The position numbers and the translations under genes were made by a program. Source: Hypericum androsaemum (Eukaryota > Streptophyta > Magnoliopsida > Malpighiales > Hypericaceae). From it: a DNA stretch of 64,000 nt. The stretch covers positions 22,068,221-22,132,220 of the forward strand of contig OZ023181.1 in NCBI GenBank assembly GCA_963995505.1. Reading direction: 5' to 3'. The notes below the pieces were generated by a model. It saw nothing but the letters and a program-made list of their open reading frames with translations. It searched no databases and was not told the DNA's origin. Each line of letters opens with the position of its first letter. The stretch's first letter is position 1. Of the stretch, positions 47,401 to 57,893 are shown piece by piece.

Positions 47401-47810
47401 ACCCTCACACGAGCATTGTCCACGAGGGTGATGAGGGGGACGAGCTTCAAGTACTGGTCGATCTCATTCTGCGCCCTACGGAACTGATACACAATGTTCC
47501 ACCCCATGGCAAGCAAGTAGAGATAACTCCTATCCTGACAACTATTCACCAGTATATAAGACCTCCTCAGTGCATCCTCGAGCTGCTCCAGCGGCTCCCT
47601 AGTCTCCGGATACCTCTTGAGCTCCGAGATCCTGAGCTGCTCCAACAAGTTCCCTATCAACTTTAGATGCTGCGCGAACTGCCTGCAGTTCTTCTTGTGC
47701 ATTCTAGCTGTGTTCGCCGCTTTCACTATCATTCCAATCAAGCGCACCGCATCTATCCCTGTCAGTTGCGCTACATTAGCGATCTCCCCAAAATGGTCCC
47801 ACGACGCCAT
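44414..47810 (-). CDS. MCA1: MCA1-type mechanosensitive Ca2+ influx protein
   Basis: Seven minus-strand exons (47403-47810, 46871-47286, 46421-46530, 45816-45887, 44998-45104, 44686-44779, 44414-44466) join in phase to 419 residues, close to Arabidopsis MCA1. The start MASWDHFGEIANVAQLTG was preferred to longer readings because it matches the family start. Exon 1 holds the region with the single membrane segment, including AANTARMHKKNCRQFAQHLK. Exon 2 holds the coiled-coil part (EYTLDDEDKRVQDFI, ENAKLQLELQRSQAH). Exons 3-6 hold the Cys-rich PLAC8 domain (LLGCCSEPSLC, FFYPCGTFAKIATVA, SLILSCCCYTCC, HLMCCCCALVQEW). The end reads NPPTCQFMES. MCA proteins sit in the plasma membrane and support touch- and stretch-induced Ca2+ entry. 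All introns are GT-AG; intron 5 contains no other gene. Confidence 0.93.
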
Positions 47811-48850
47811 CTCGAAATCCCAACCCGAACTCAGCGATCCCAACTCCCTGCTATCACCACATCAACAAACCGTCACCCTAAACAGCCTTCGCCGCCACCT
47901 GCATCAAAGTAAAAAAAAATTACCTCTTCAAACAGCATCTACTGAAGACGGTGACTAATTAATTACCAAAACACCCTTCGCCGCCACCTGCATTTCTACT
48001 GGTCGTCCCAAGCAGAAGCCAAGTGACCGGTGCCAGAACTGCGCCGTATTGCGGCGGATCAGGAGAAAATGCGGAATTCTGGCTGGGATCTGTTTGGTGA
48101 GACGAACTATCACCGACGGAATATTTTTGGCACCAGACAGTGACGAGAGCCAACCAACTAACTTTTCAACTGCCATGGAAAAGAAGAAAACTACGGCGGG
48201 TCAAAAAAGAAAATTAAGAGAATGAGAAAAAAGAAGTAAAATATAAATATAAATAAAATAGATAAAGGTCAGTATCGACCAATACGGTTATTGACTAAAC
48301 TTTCCAAAAGCGCAAATATTCCTATAATAAATCAAGAAACTCAAATGAGAAAAAAAGTGATCAAATAAAAGTGAGCAACAGTACGGAGGAGGAGGAGGAG
48401 GAGGAGGAGGAGAGTTACCTCGTTCATGCAAGAGAAGTAGCATTCGAGCTAAGGCCTTGTTTGGAGGTAGTGTTTTTGTTTCGGTAGGGAAGAAGAGAGG
48501 GAATTAAGAAATGGTTAGAAAGGAAATAAGACGTCGATTTCCGGGAAATTTGCTTCCCGGGAATCGCCGCTGCTGCTCTCTGATCTTGCCCTCCTCCTGC
48601 CGGTAGAATTTCCGGTACGGCGTGGTTTTGGGCGATTCAGGTGAGTTTTACCTTTTTACCCCCGTGTAATGGCAATGTGGATCCACGGGAACGAGAAGGA
48701 ATTGGACACGAGACTGAGCTTGGACTTGGACTTGGACATATGGTAGTGGAGGCCAAGGGTGTGTGTTGGGTGGTGTGAATTCCCGAAACTGCCCTCGTTG
48801 AAGTTCGGATATTACGGGAGCCATGGCTGTGGATAATTATTAGGCCCACC
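47811..48850 (-). promoter_or_regulatory. MCA1 5' UTR with probable intron and (GGA)n microsatellite
   Basis: A good minus-strand acceptor (GATAGCAG at 47848) and donor (GAG/GTAACT at 48418) suggest a 5' UTR intron of about 570 bases (47848-48418). A (GGA)n run lies at 48385-48412 on the plus strand; on the transcript it is a CTC-rich tract directly after the 5' splice site. An open frame at 47955-48176 inside the predicted intron has no family match. Confidence 0.5.
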
Positions 48851-49762
48851 AGCTGGCACGCTTTCCCTTTCCCTTTTCTTTTAGGTTTTCATTTTGGGCG
48901 CCCGTAGGCTTTTTTTTATAAGTAAATCTTCATTATCCCAAATAATAAGACTACGCTCTATTAAAAGTCAAAACAGTAAAATAAAAATTAGAAGTTGCAC
49001 GAGGCAAATAACACATAATTCGGACAATTTTTACTTATTCGATTCTAAAAAATAAAATATTGCTTACAAATCTTCAATTCTTGGACACTACGTAGACTTT
49101 ATTTTTTTCTCTAATCAAATTACCATTTACCAGTCAACCTGTCTTCATTACCAATACAATAATTCGGGAAATTCTAAGTGGACAGGTGCATGTTTGGCTT
49201 CTAACCGGTAATTGTGTACACAACAAAACTAAACGGATTATTGTAAAAAAAATAAAGAGGAAACTGAAGTCCCTTGAACCAAAAAGAAGTTATTTTAATG
49301 GTTCAGCTACTAATCTACGATATAACTTACCCGAATCGTACGCTGCATGTTACGCTAGTCAAATTGTCATTAATGGATGAGCATTAACGGGACCATACTG
49401 GTCAGGAACATTAATATTGAAATTAATATTCAGGACCTGATTCTCAATATAGGCCTCATTTTTCATTCGTAAAAATTTACTCTAATACCTTATGATTAGT
49501 GTGACTTGTACACTATTATTATATGATTTCAAAATGTTCGACCGGTTGATGTTTCTCTTATTTATACTTTATTATTTGTATATTTTTGGACATAAATACT
49601 TCGAGCATAAAACTTTAATACTTATGAGTTTTTTGTCTAAATCTTTTGAAACAACATGGTAGTATTACTAAAGTGGTTACTTTTTTCGGTTATTTAAACT
49701 ATCCTAAAAAATATGCAAGTGATTACTGATTCCCGCTTTAATAGATGATGAGTTGTTCTATT
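48851..49762. other. AT-rich intergenic DNA
   Basis: Between the MCA1 promoter side and the next MULE. No gene recognised. Confidence 0.4.
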
Positions 49763-49771
49763 TAAAAATTA

Positions 49772-50683
49772 GGGATAAGTCTACTTTAGTACCCTGTGGT
49801 ATCGCAAAAAATCAAGTCAGTACCATGTGGTTTAAAACGTATCAATTGAGTCATACTTATTCCAATTAACATCAATTAGAGGCCCGGACAGCTGTCCGGA
49901 CTTGCCCGAACCTACCCGACCCCTGCCAAAACTACGTGGACATCCATCTCCTTCCCTCCTCCTCCTCCTCCCCTCCTCCTCCGCCTCCTCCTCCGCCGCC
50001 TCCTCCTCCTCCTCCTCCTCCCCCCGCATCCTCCTCCCCCCGCGTCCTCCTCCTCCTCCTCCCCCCGTGTCCTCCTCCTCCTCCTCCCCGCATCCTCCTC
50101 CTCCTCCCCCGCGTCCTCCTCCTCCTCCTCCCGCGTCCTCCCCCTCCTCCCCCTCCCCCCCCGCGTCCTCCTCCTCCTCCTCCCCCCGTGTCCTCCTCCT
50201 CCTCCCCCCGTGTCCTCCTCCTCCTCCCCCCGCGTCCTCCTCCTCCTCCTCCTCCTCCCCCGCGTCCTCCTCCTCCTCCTCCCGCGTCCTCCCCCTCCTC
50301 CTCCTCCCCCTGCGTCCTCCTCCTCCTCCTCCTCCTCCTCCTCCTCCTCCTCCTCCTCCTCCCCGCGTCATCCTCCTCCTCCTCCCCCCGCGTCCTCCCC
50401 GCGTCCTCCTCCTCCTCCCCGCGTCCTCCTCCCCCCGCGTCCTCCTCCTCCTCCCCGCGTCCTCCTCCTCCTCCCCGCGTGGCGCCACGTCATCAAAATT
50501 TGGTGACGTGGCTGGCCACGTAATTCGGGCAGGGGTCGGGTAGGTTCGGGCAGGTCCGGGCAGCTGCCCGGGCCTCTAATTGATGTTAATTGGAATAAGT
50601 ATGACTCAATTGATACGTTTTAAACCACAGGGTACTGACTTGATTTTTTGCGATACCACAGGGTACTAAAGTGGACTTTTTCC
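49772..50683. mobile_element. Non-autonomous MULE with a polypyrimidine core
   Basis: Inverted repeats of about 150-170 bases (49772 to about 49935 and about 50510 to 50683) start GGGATAAGTCTACTTTAGTA on the left, with GGAAAAAGTCCACTTTAGTA as the reverse of the right end. A perfect 9-bp target duplication TAAAAATTA lies at 49763-49771 and 50684-50692. The inner ends of the repeats are GC-rich (GGCCCGGACAGCTGTCCGG on the left). No transposase frame exists. The core is a long CCT-type microsatellite, annotated separately. Confidence 0.92.
49950..50485. repeat. CCT/CCCCGCGTCCT microsatellite, about 530 bases
   Basis: Almost every base on the plus strand is C or T: runs of CCT joined by CCCCCGCGTCCT or CCCCCGTGTCCT units. 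The strongest run is about 50315-50360. Open frames on both strands here (Pro/Ser-rich on one strand, Gly/Glu/Arg-rich on the other) come from the repeat and are not genes. Confidence 0.93.
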
Positions 50684-50692
50684 TAAAAATTA

Positions 50693-52696
50693 TTTTAAAT
50701 TCGAATCTAATAATGTAATTGTTATATCTTTGGTAATAATAATTTTGTTACCCTATATTTACAAATTCGTTTGCAGTTTGGATTAAATATTTTGGTGAAC
50801 GTCGGGATAAAACTCACCCTCCAAATAAAAGGGGGTTGAAATGGGCAACAACGTAAATAAGTTTTTTTGGGTGGAAATAACGTAAATAAGTTAGGAAGTA
50901 CGGAAAATGCCCACCAGGCCTAACCAAACATGTGACGGGAGATCCCTTTCAAAAAAAACATGGGACGGGAGATCCCTTTCAAAAAACAGATAGAAGGAAG
51001 AGCATGTTCAGACGTTTGCCAACAACAACCAATATTACTCTCAACTTGCAACTGACAATGTGGGCCCCAGTCTCATTCGTGTTGGATAGTGACAAGGCGC
51101 ACATGACGCGACCTTCCCACGTGTCCCAACCTGTGTTCTTTCGTTAGTCACATTCCATCCCCAAACTGGGCCCGTGGGCCGTTTGTCTTCACCCCTTCAC
51201 CTACCACAAAAACAAATTAATAATCCATTATGAGGGTTACCAATTCTACGAGCTGTATTTGCGTTGATTAAAAATTTAAGAATGGAACATGAATAGACAA
51301 ATGTTCATATTCGAATTGGATATCCGTATATTATTGAGTCAATTAATTCGGGTCCGAACTGGAAGAAATATTTGGAAGGTGACAAAGTTTTCGCAAGTAT
51401 ATTATACTGCTTTATTTTTAATGACTCAAAGTCGAGACTTATTGGTTAAGCTAAAAGCCTAAAACGGCATCATTTAAAATGGCGTCATCATCGGCTGATC
51501 CGAGTGTTGGTTAGTTTTTTTGATTTATAAGACCTCGCATTCGATCCATTTGACAAACTAATCTATGTTCTACTTGGTTATTGGGAATTATCTACGACAT
51601 TTGATTAGTTTGCCACCAGATTTCTGCTTAGTTAATTAAATACTGCACTGCGCAGTGCGTTAGGTGGGATAAATGCTGCCCCCGTCCGTGGGTCGGCATT
51701 CGGCTGTATCCTAAAATATAACATACCTTAATCGCAAAGTAGGTATAATTGGAATCCATGTAATAGCAACAACCAGTGTCTCCCTAATGCTATAGGTATG
51801 TCGGTTGTCATTTGGCTCATTCGTCAAATAATGTTTGTTTAGTTATTCGATTAGTGTACGGAATATATTTTGTTCTTCGTCGCACTAAGGAATATTGGTA
51901 GTTCGTAAAACGTGCATGTGACATAAACATTTGGTTTGTGGCACCAATCGAGAAGAAAACAAACGCAACTTTCTACGGGGAAATTTCATATATTTCTTCA
52001 CAAATTACTGTCAGAATTAAAGCTCGAAACCTTTACTTTTGAGGGCAAGAGTCTGGTTAGCAAGTAGCTTTCTTTTTTTTTAGAAAAGTAAGTAGCTTTC
52101 TTGATAGCCCTGTGTAAGTGAAATAGCGTAATGAACCGAATAAAGAAAAGGTAAGTGCATTAATCAAACGCGCGATTTCAAATATAGAGGGTTGAAGTAG
52201 CAACATCATACCGTAAAACAGCTGGATGTCTACTTTCGCACCCGAAAATAGATAGGGGGGAAAAAGAACTACTCGGGATGAATTGTTCCACCAACCATCG
52301 ATAGCGTCGGCCAAACTTTTTTTTTTAAATTAGTAAGATAGTGAGATCTACTAATCAAAATTTGAATCGATTAAAATTTCAAGTAGTACTAATTTTTTCT
52401 GTCAAATTTTAATACATCGGATACTCTATAGTAATGAAACGGGATCTGTAACAAAAAGAAGAACGAGTTATTTGCAAGCTATAAGTGGAGGGGTGTCACG
52501 CCTATCAAATATGCTCATATTTTCATCTGGTCCTTCGTACACGCATCAGTTGTTACCATTTCTTACGCCCATCACTCGTCCCTTTCAAAGTTTTAACCAA
52601 CCATCGATTTACAAGAGTCCAGATGTAAATTTCGCAATAAACGTATCAAAAATTGCAAAAAAACAACTAAATGTAATTAATTAATTAATTATAGAA
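50693..52696. other. Intergenic, no gene seen
   Basis: Mostly AT-rich. Short frames near 50932 and 52057 match nothing I know. No structural repeat was resolved. Confidence 0.4.
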
Positions 52697-52776
52697 AGTC
52701 ATCATAGGCAAATTGATTCTTAAGAATAGTGTCCCGTACTACGACTCAGGCTATCATTGTTCGAAGTTTGGCCAAC
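52697..52776 (+). repeat. LTR fragment of the first Copia family
   Basis: Contains AATTGATTCTTAAGAATAGT then ACGACTCAGGCTATCATTGT and GGCCAACA, matching the 3' end of the LTRs at 5060-5150 and 10320-10413 in order. Only about 80 bases remain. Confidence 0.75.
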
Positions 52777-52819
52777 ATATTCATCATAGAACGGGTAGTA
52801 CACTACGTGTACATCAGAA

Positions 52820-53000
52820 AATGTGAGATCATCTAAGTACACATCAATACATGAACTCTAACTGTGCATCAAACATAATATAGTCAAAAGCGATTGTCAA
52901 TGCTTCAAACTCGCGTCTGCTAGGCGGTAGCCTTTGTGCCATATGCGATGTACGTCAATCTCACAGTCTTTAGCAAGCAACGATCGAGAAATCTAGATTA
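52820..53000 (-). repeat. LINE 3' remnant related to the 14220 element
   Basis: The stretch GTGAGATCATCTAAGTACAC followed by ATCAATACATGAACTC resembles the region 14273-14320 of the LINE (RNase H C-terminus, minus strand), and the bases around 52890-52990 continue in a degenerate form. Confidence 0.45.
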
Positions 53001-54370
53001 AATGTAGTGAATATCCCGACGAATTTATAGATCAATCAAGGTTGGAGTCTGGATCAGACACATCCAATTTGATAAAATCATAACGATTCCGACATAATTA
53101 TGATTATTCTCTATTTTCCTATGTAAAGGTTGGCGCAATCAGCGTTGATCGTCAATTTTAACCACGAGCCTACAACTTACTTCAATGATCGGTCTCATGC
53201 AACGTCAATGGGTAGGAGCTAAAAGTCTGGTCGTTACTCCACGGCCGTTGACTGTCAAAAACTGAACAAACAACCAAAATCACGGCTCTCGTTATTTGGG
53301 ATAAATGGATGGCTAATTACCTTTAAAAAAAAGTAAATAGTTAATTATGTTGTTCATATGGAAGCACTTTAATACTGTAATACAGCGTAACGTACGTGAC
53401 ATTTTTTGGGGGCCGAATAACGTACGTGCATTTGTTTCGACTGAAGCGTTAAAATGAGAATAACCAGCTAGCTTGCCGATCGAAAGAGACATCATCATTT
53501 AAGTGAGGATTATCTGGTCTTAATCGAATAAGAGATATATTCAAATCCATTTACTTGCCCTTTTGATTGGAAGACGATGGAAAATAGGGAAAAAGAAAAT
53601 TTGAGTCATAAACTTACATTTTCTTTCATATGCTTGGAAGAATTAAAAAAATGAAGGAATTTGAACGGAAAAACAGAAAATTTATAAAAAGCACAGTTTA
53701 GTTTAACATTACTAGTTGAAAGTGTACCAACAAATTATCGGTAATTTTATGATCTAACGGGTAGGACTTTTGAATTACGACAAAACTATTTCAATATATA
53801 TTTAATACTTTTGAGTTCCTAAAGACTTAAAATCGAGATATGATTAAAGTAGAATAAATTTTTCTGATCTAAATAGTTGTTAATCGATACAAAATTTCTT
53901 TAAAACAGCGAGAGAATTAGGCAAAACCAAATGGCAGGCAATTTGTTCCCCAAGAAAGAAGATCCAGTTTCTAATCCCAAGTAAACGGGCCAGATAGAGT
54001 TTTTCCTTGTTTCGGCCCGCGGCCATCATTTCCCATCCCAACGCAGCCCAAAAGAACAAAGAAACAAAAACTGTCGATCACTTTACCGAAATACCCTCCC
54101 CCATTTAAATGCGACAAGCGGCAGTCACGCGTAATAAAACCCGGCGCTGGGGGCCTTAAACCGTCCCATCCCAAACCCCTGATGCGGGACCCACCTACTC
54201 CCTCCCTCCCCCACCAAAATTTTTCAGTTTCCCTCCCTCCCCTCAAAAACTTTTCAAAAACCGGGAAATAAAAAAATTAGGGAAAAAGAAAAACCCTTAG
54301 AAAACGCAATTTCCGGCGTGGAAATGTCAAAAAAGTCCAGGCCCACCACCCATTCAGCCAGTAATATATA
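53001..54370. other. Intergenic upstream of the FBS4-like gene
   Basis: No gene recognised. The last part is the distal promoter of the F-box gene. Confidence 0.4.
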
Positions 54371-54380
54371 GCCACGTGGC
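54371..54380. promoter_or_regulatory. G-box GCCACGTGGC upstream of the F-box gene
   Basis: A perfect 10-base palindrome with a CACGTG core lies about 400 bases before the start codon. G-boxes of this type are bound by plant bZIP and bHLH factors, including ABA-response factors. This would suit the stress-inducible FBS family, but the link is inferred from position only. Confidence 0.5.
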
Positions 54381-54783
54381 ACCAAAATCCAGGGACATGG
54401 CCTCGAAGTCGTGGATTCCCCCCCTCCCACGGGTTTTCGGAACTGAAAAACAAAAATCGAAAATTGAAAAAAGCTTATCCCCCACTGTTGGAAAAGTTTT
54501 GGCGGGCAAATTAGTGGGACTTTTAGAGTTTCAAATAAATTTCACAAAACCCTAGCTGGCCGGCCCCAAAATCTCTAGAATTCCCTCTTCTCTCTCTCGC
54601 TCTACTATTTCTCTCTCTAATAAACTGCTCTGCCGTTTCCAGGTCAGTACTCTTTCCATGTACGATTAGTCTCTTAATTACTTGATTTATTTAGGTATTT
54701 AATTTAATTATCTTGTTCCGATGCTAGGAGAAGTGGAATGCTAATTTGAAGGGTGATTAGTTTGGCGGTTAGGTATAATTTTA

Positions 54784-56200
54784 ATGGGGAAAGTGTCTCC
54801 CAAGGATGGATTTAGCAAAACCTCGAAGCAAAAGAGGCGGATTCGGAGCTCGGGAAGCAAGTACTTGAAGCCGGGCGCTCTGGCTCAGCTCCGGTACAAC
54901 AAGACTGCCGCGTCCTCCTCCAGCAAATCTTGCACCGATCTCGGCAAGAAGCGAGTGGCCGTATTCGAGGCGAAGAAGGGGGAAGATCATGATTTGTCGA
55001 TCGAGGTTGATCCAGTTGTTGATAGGAGCCCTTCAGTGATGTCGCCTCTGGTGAGGACACCTAAGACGCCGAGAAATGAGATTGGGAGTTCCGAGTCCAG
55101 GCTCGAGTCTCTTCCCATGGATTTGCTGGTATGACGATTTGTTTCTCCTTTTTTTGTTGCCTGCTGGTTTAGAGTTGAACCTGCCTTTTTCCTTCGGTGA
55201 TTGATGCTGCCTGCTCGTGATGCAAAATTACTGTTGTCTTGCGTGGTTATTTTGTGGATATTAGCAGTAATTTAGATGGAATTGTGCTTATTTCTACTGG
55301 ATTGGTCCATTGATTTGCTGTCTTTCTTTATGACGGACATCGTCGCACTACTGTGTAGATTTCAATCATTGTGTCAGCTATCAACTAGATTAAGATAGGT
55401 CTTGACTGGCTGATTAGACCTGATCCATTAATTCCCTAGAATGAGTCCCTTGGGGGGAAGGGTGTGTGTTTCTTATTTGGTTTCTCTATGGTTCTTTGTG
55501 CCTATCTGATTCTACAAAAATGAACTGATGTCCTCTCTCTTTCTTTTGAAGGTAAAAATACTGTGTCACCTCCACCATGATCAACTAAGAGCCGTTTTTC
55601 ATGTTAGTAAGAGGGTCAGAAATGCTGTAAGTGTTTTTGCTGTTGTCTGTTATTTTGGTTGGTGCATTTTTGGAAATTCCTTTGTGTTTATTTGAATACG
55701 ATATTTTGGTTTGCTTTTGCCAGGCATTGATTGCAAGGCAGTTCTATTTTAATTACACAACACCTGATCGATCTAGACTGGAAATGTTGAGTACAACGAC
55801 TCCAAGGCCAACAGAACACTGGCCTTTTGTCAAGTCAGTTGTCGAACCTTGCAGTGATTCAACAGTTTTTTCCTTGAATATCTTCTCTCTGCCTTGCATT
55901 GATAGCAATACTTAAAGTGCTTGCATGTTGCTTTACAGCAAAGGGGATGGGAAGAACTTTTTTACCGGAACCCCGATCACCCCAAAAGCACCTAGGCATG
56001 GTCCTCGCCCACCTTCTCGCCTTAAATTCACCGAGGTGAAGCAAATCGCTGCCGTTCTGTTTCCAGATTCTGCATTCCCAAAGAGATGCATGGTACCCTC
56101 TGCTTTGCCAAAGCCCCTCTGCAAGTCGTTGGCGTCCAATAGAGTTCTGTTCTGTGAGGATGAGCTGTGCCAGGCTGTTGCTCAGAACAAGCTTCGTTGA
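54784..56200 (+). CDS. FBS4: F-box protein of the FBS (F-box stress-induced) family, FBS4-like
   Basis: Four exons (54784-55128, 55552-55626, 55724-55833, 55939-56200) join in phase to 263 residues. The N-terminus MGKVSPKDGFSKTSKQKRR and the KYLKPGALAQLRYNK motif are those of At4g35930 (FBS4) as I recall it. A short central F-box follows: SRLESLPMDLLVKILCHLHH then DQLRAVFHVSKRVRNA. The C-terminal half has ARQFYFNYTTPDRSRLEML, TPKAPRHGPRPPSRLKF and the end motif VLFCEDELCQAVAQNKLR. FBS proteins join SKP1 in SCF ubiquitin ligases and also bind 14-3-3 proteins; several are induced by biotic and abiotic stress. Phases 0, 0 and 2 are consistent. Untranslated sequence before 54784 may contain an intron after CCGTTTCCAG (54641). 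Confidence 0.9.
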
Positions 56201-57560
56201 AAGCACGGATTGTCTCGGATTGGCTTGTGTTCATCCTGTGTATAGTTTCTTTTCGTAGGACGTATGAATAGCAAAGGAATGTTTGCAGTTTTGTAGCATT
56301 GCTTGTTGCGGTGTTAGGTATTACTTGCAGGTTTGGGTTTGCAGCAGGATCTAGATAATATGGCAGTGATTATTAGTTGATGTGGAATAATTTCAGACAT
56401 ATTCTGTATATTCCTATATATATTTATGTGATTGAAAGATTGGTTGTTGTCTTCACAAGAAGTCTGAATCAGACATTCACCCATTTCGCATGTTGGGGAG
56501 TAGCTGGTGTATTCGACGGCTCCTTGTTCAGTGCTACGCATTTTTTTTTGCAACTTATATTTTGGTCGATGCTTTCTACATTAAGCTTGAGGCTTCTTGA
56601 ACGTTTTTTTGCTTCTGTCGATGCTTCGTTGTGCCTGTTTTTGCCAATAATTTTGGAAAATGTACATGTTGCAGTTGCGCATATATCCTTAAAATATCTC
56701 TTGAGTATCCAAAATGGTATCCGGATTCTGGACGCGATACTTTCCTGTGCCGGACCACAGCATGTTATCAATTTGTTCAGTTTTTGACTATACGGAAACT
56801 AATATGTGGTTTAAAATACATCAAACTAGTTTGAGCTTTGATATTTTGACATTTTAGAGATATAAACAGTTTCTTTTGTTGCCTGATCACCTAGCGTGAC
56901 ACGTCAATCCATTTTGCCACGTGGATTCCAACCTTTGCCCACGTAGTTGTTGATGTTGCATTTCGAAATTTTAACTAAGTATTAAATTGAACCAAAGCTC
57001 ACTCTAGTCATGAGATAGCCGGGTATGATGCCTAGTAAAAAATTGAAAATGTCACGTCAATAACCATAGGGCGAAGGTGACAATCCATGTGACAAACCAT
57101 ATTAGCGTGGTATGCCAACTGGCCGGGCAACATGATAAAAACTGCTCGTATCATTAAAGTGTCAAAACTTCATATTTTATCCTTCTGTAGTTGTATTTTC
57201 GGACCCTCCGAAAAAGTGGTGTGACAGTTGGTCCTAACCGTACAGAATATCCAAGTCCATCAGCAGGCCGTTGGGCCACACATATGTGGGCTTTAATGTC
57301 GTCAGCCTTACGAATAGGACCCACCTCCGTAATGAATAACTATTAATCGTAGCCATGCGATGTCCAGCTGGCCCACGGCCCCATGTTGCGTGAACGCTAG
57401 GCCACCAGTTGCCGAACGAGACTGCTCCAACCCCAGCCAAGACTCGCGAAATCGTCATACGTCACCGTTTTAACCGAGTTCCCCATTCTGCCCTCCTGAT
57501 ACTCACCGGTGCTTCTTTCCCACAAGGGCAAGGAGAGTAAAAAGCCCACGCTCTCCTGCC
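56201..57560. other. FBS4 3' side and spacer
   Basis: The first 200-300 bases are 3' UTR-like. I see no gene in the remainder. Short overlapping frames near 56300-56830 are on both strands and look like chance. Confidence 0.4.
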
Positions 57561-57567
57561 TATAAAT
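57561..57567 (+). promoter_or_regulatory. TATA box of the lysine-rich protein gene
   Basis: CCTATAAATCCC sits about 330 bases before the ATG at 57894. The leader that follows contains CAAACCCTAGG and a GA repeat at 57824-57842, both typical of plant 5' UTRs. Confidence 0.6.
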
Positions 57568-57893
57568 CCCACCCCTTTCCCATTCGACACAACTCCTCGT
57601 CCAGATCTATAGATCTCAGGCTTCCCATAGCCCGAAAGATCTGTATATCTCCTCCCGACCCTTCCCCCAAACCCTAGGATCGTATTTGTGATTCATATAT
57701 TTCGGTTACACTCGAGGATCGCGCGCTTTTGACACTGGAACCCTAAAGTTTCCTCCCCAATCGGTTGGTGATTTGGGGAGCTAGGGTTTCGTTTTTTTGG
57801 TTGATCGGGTTGGGATTAATTTCTAGAGAGAGAGAGAGAGAGAGGGGGTTGAGAGTTGTGTGTGGGTGAGGAAGAGAGGGAGAGGGGGGAAAA

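Noticed and set aside
47955..48176. 73-codon minus-strand frame upstream of MCA1
   Set aside because: It lies inside the predicted 5' UTR intron and has no family match.
49832..50543. Long open frames on both strands rich in Pro/Ser or Gly/Glu/Arg
   Set aside because: They are translations of the CCT microsatellite inside a MULE, overlap on several frames and have no domain.
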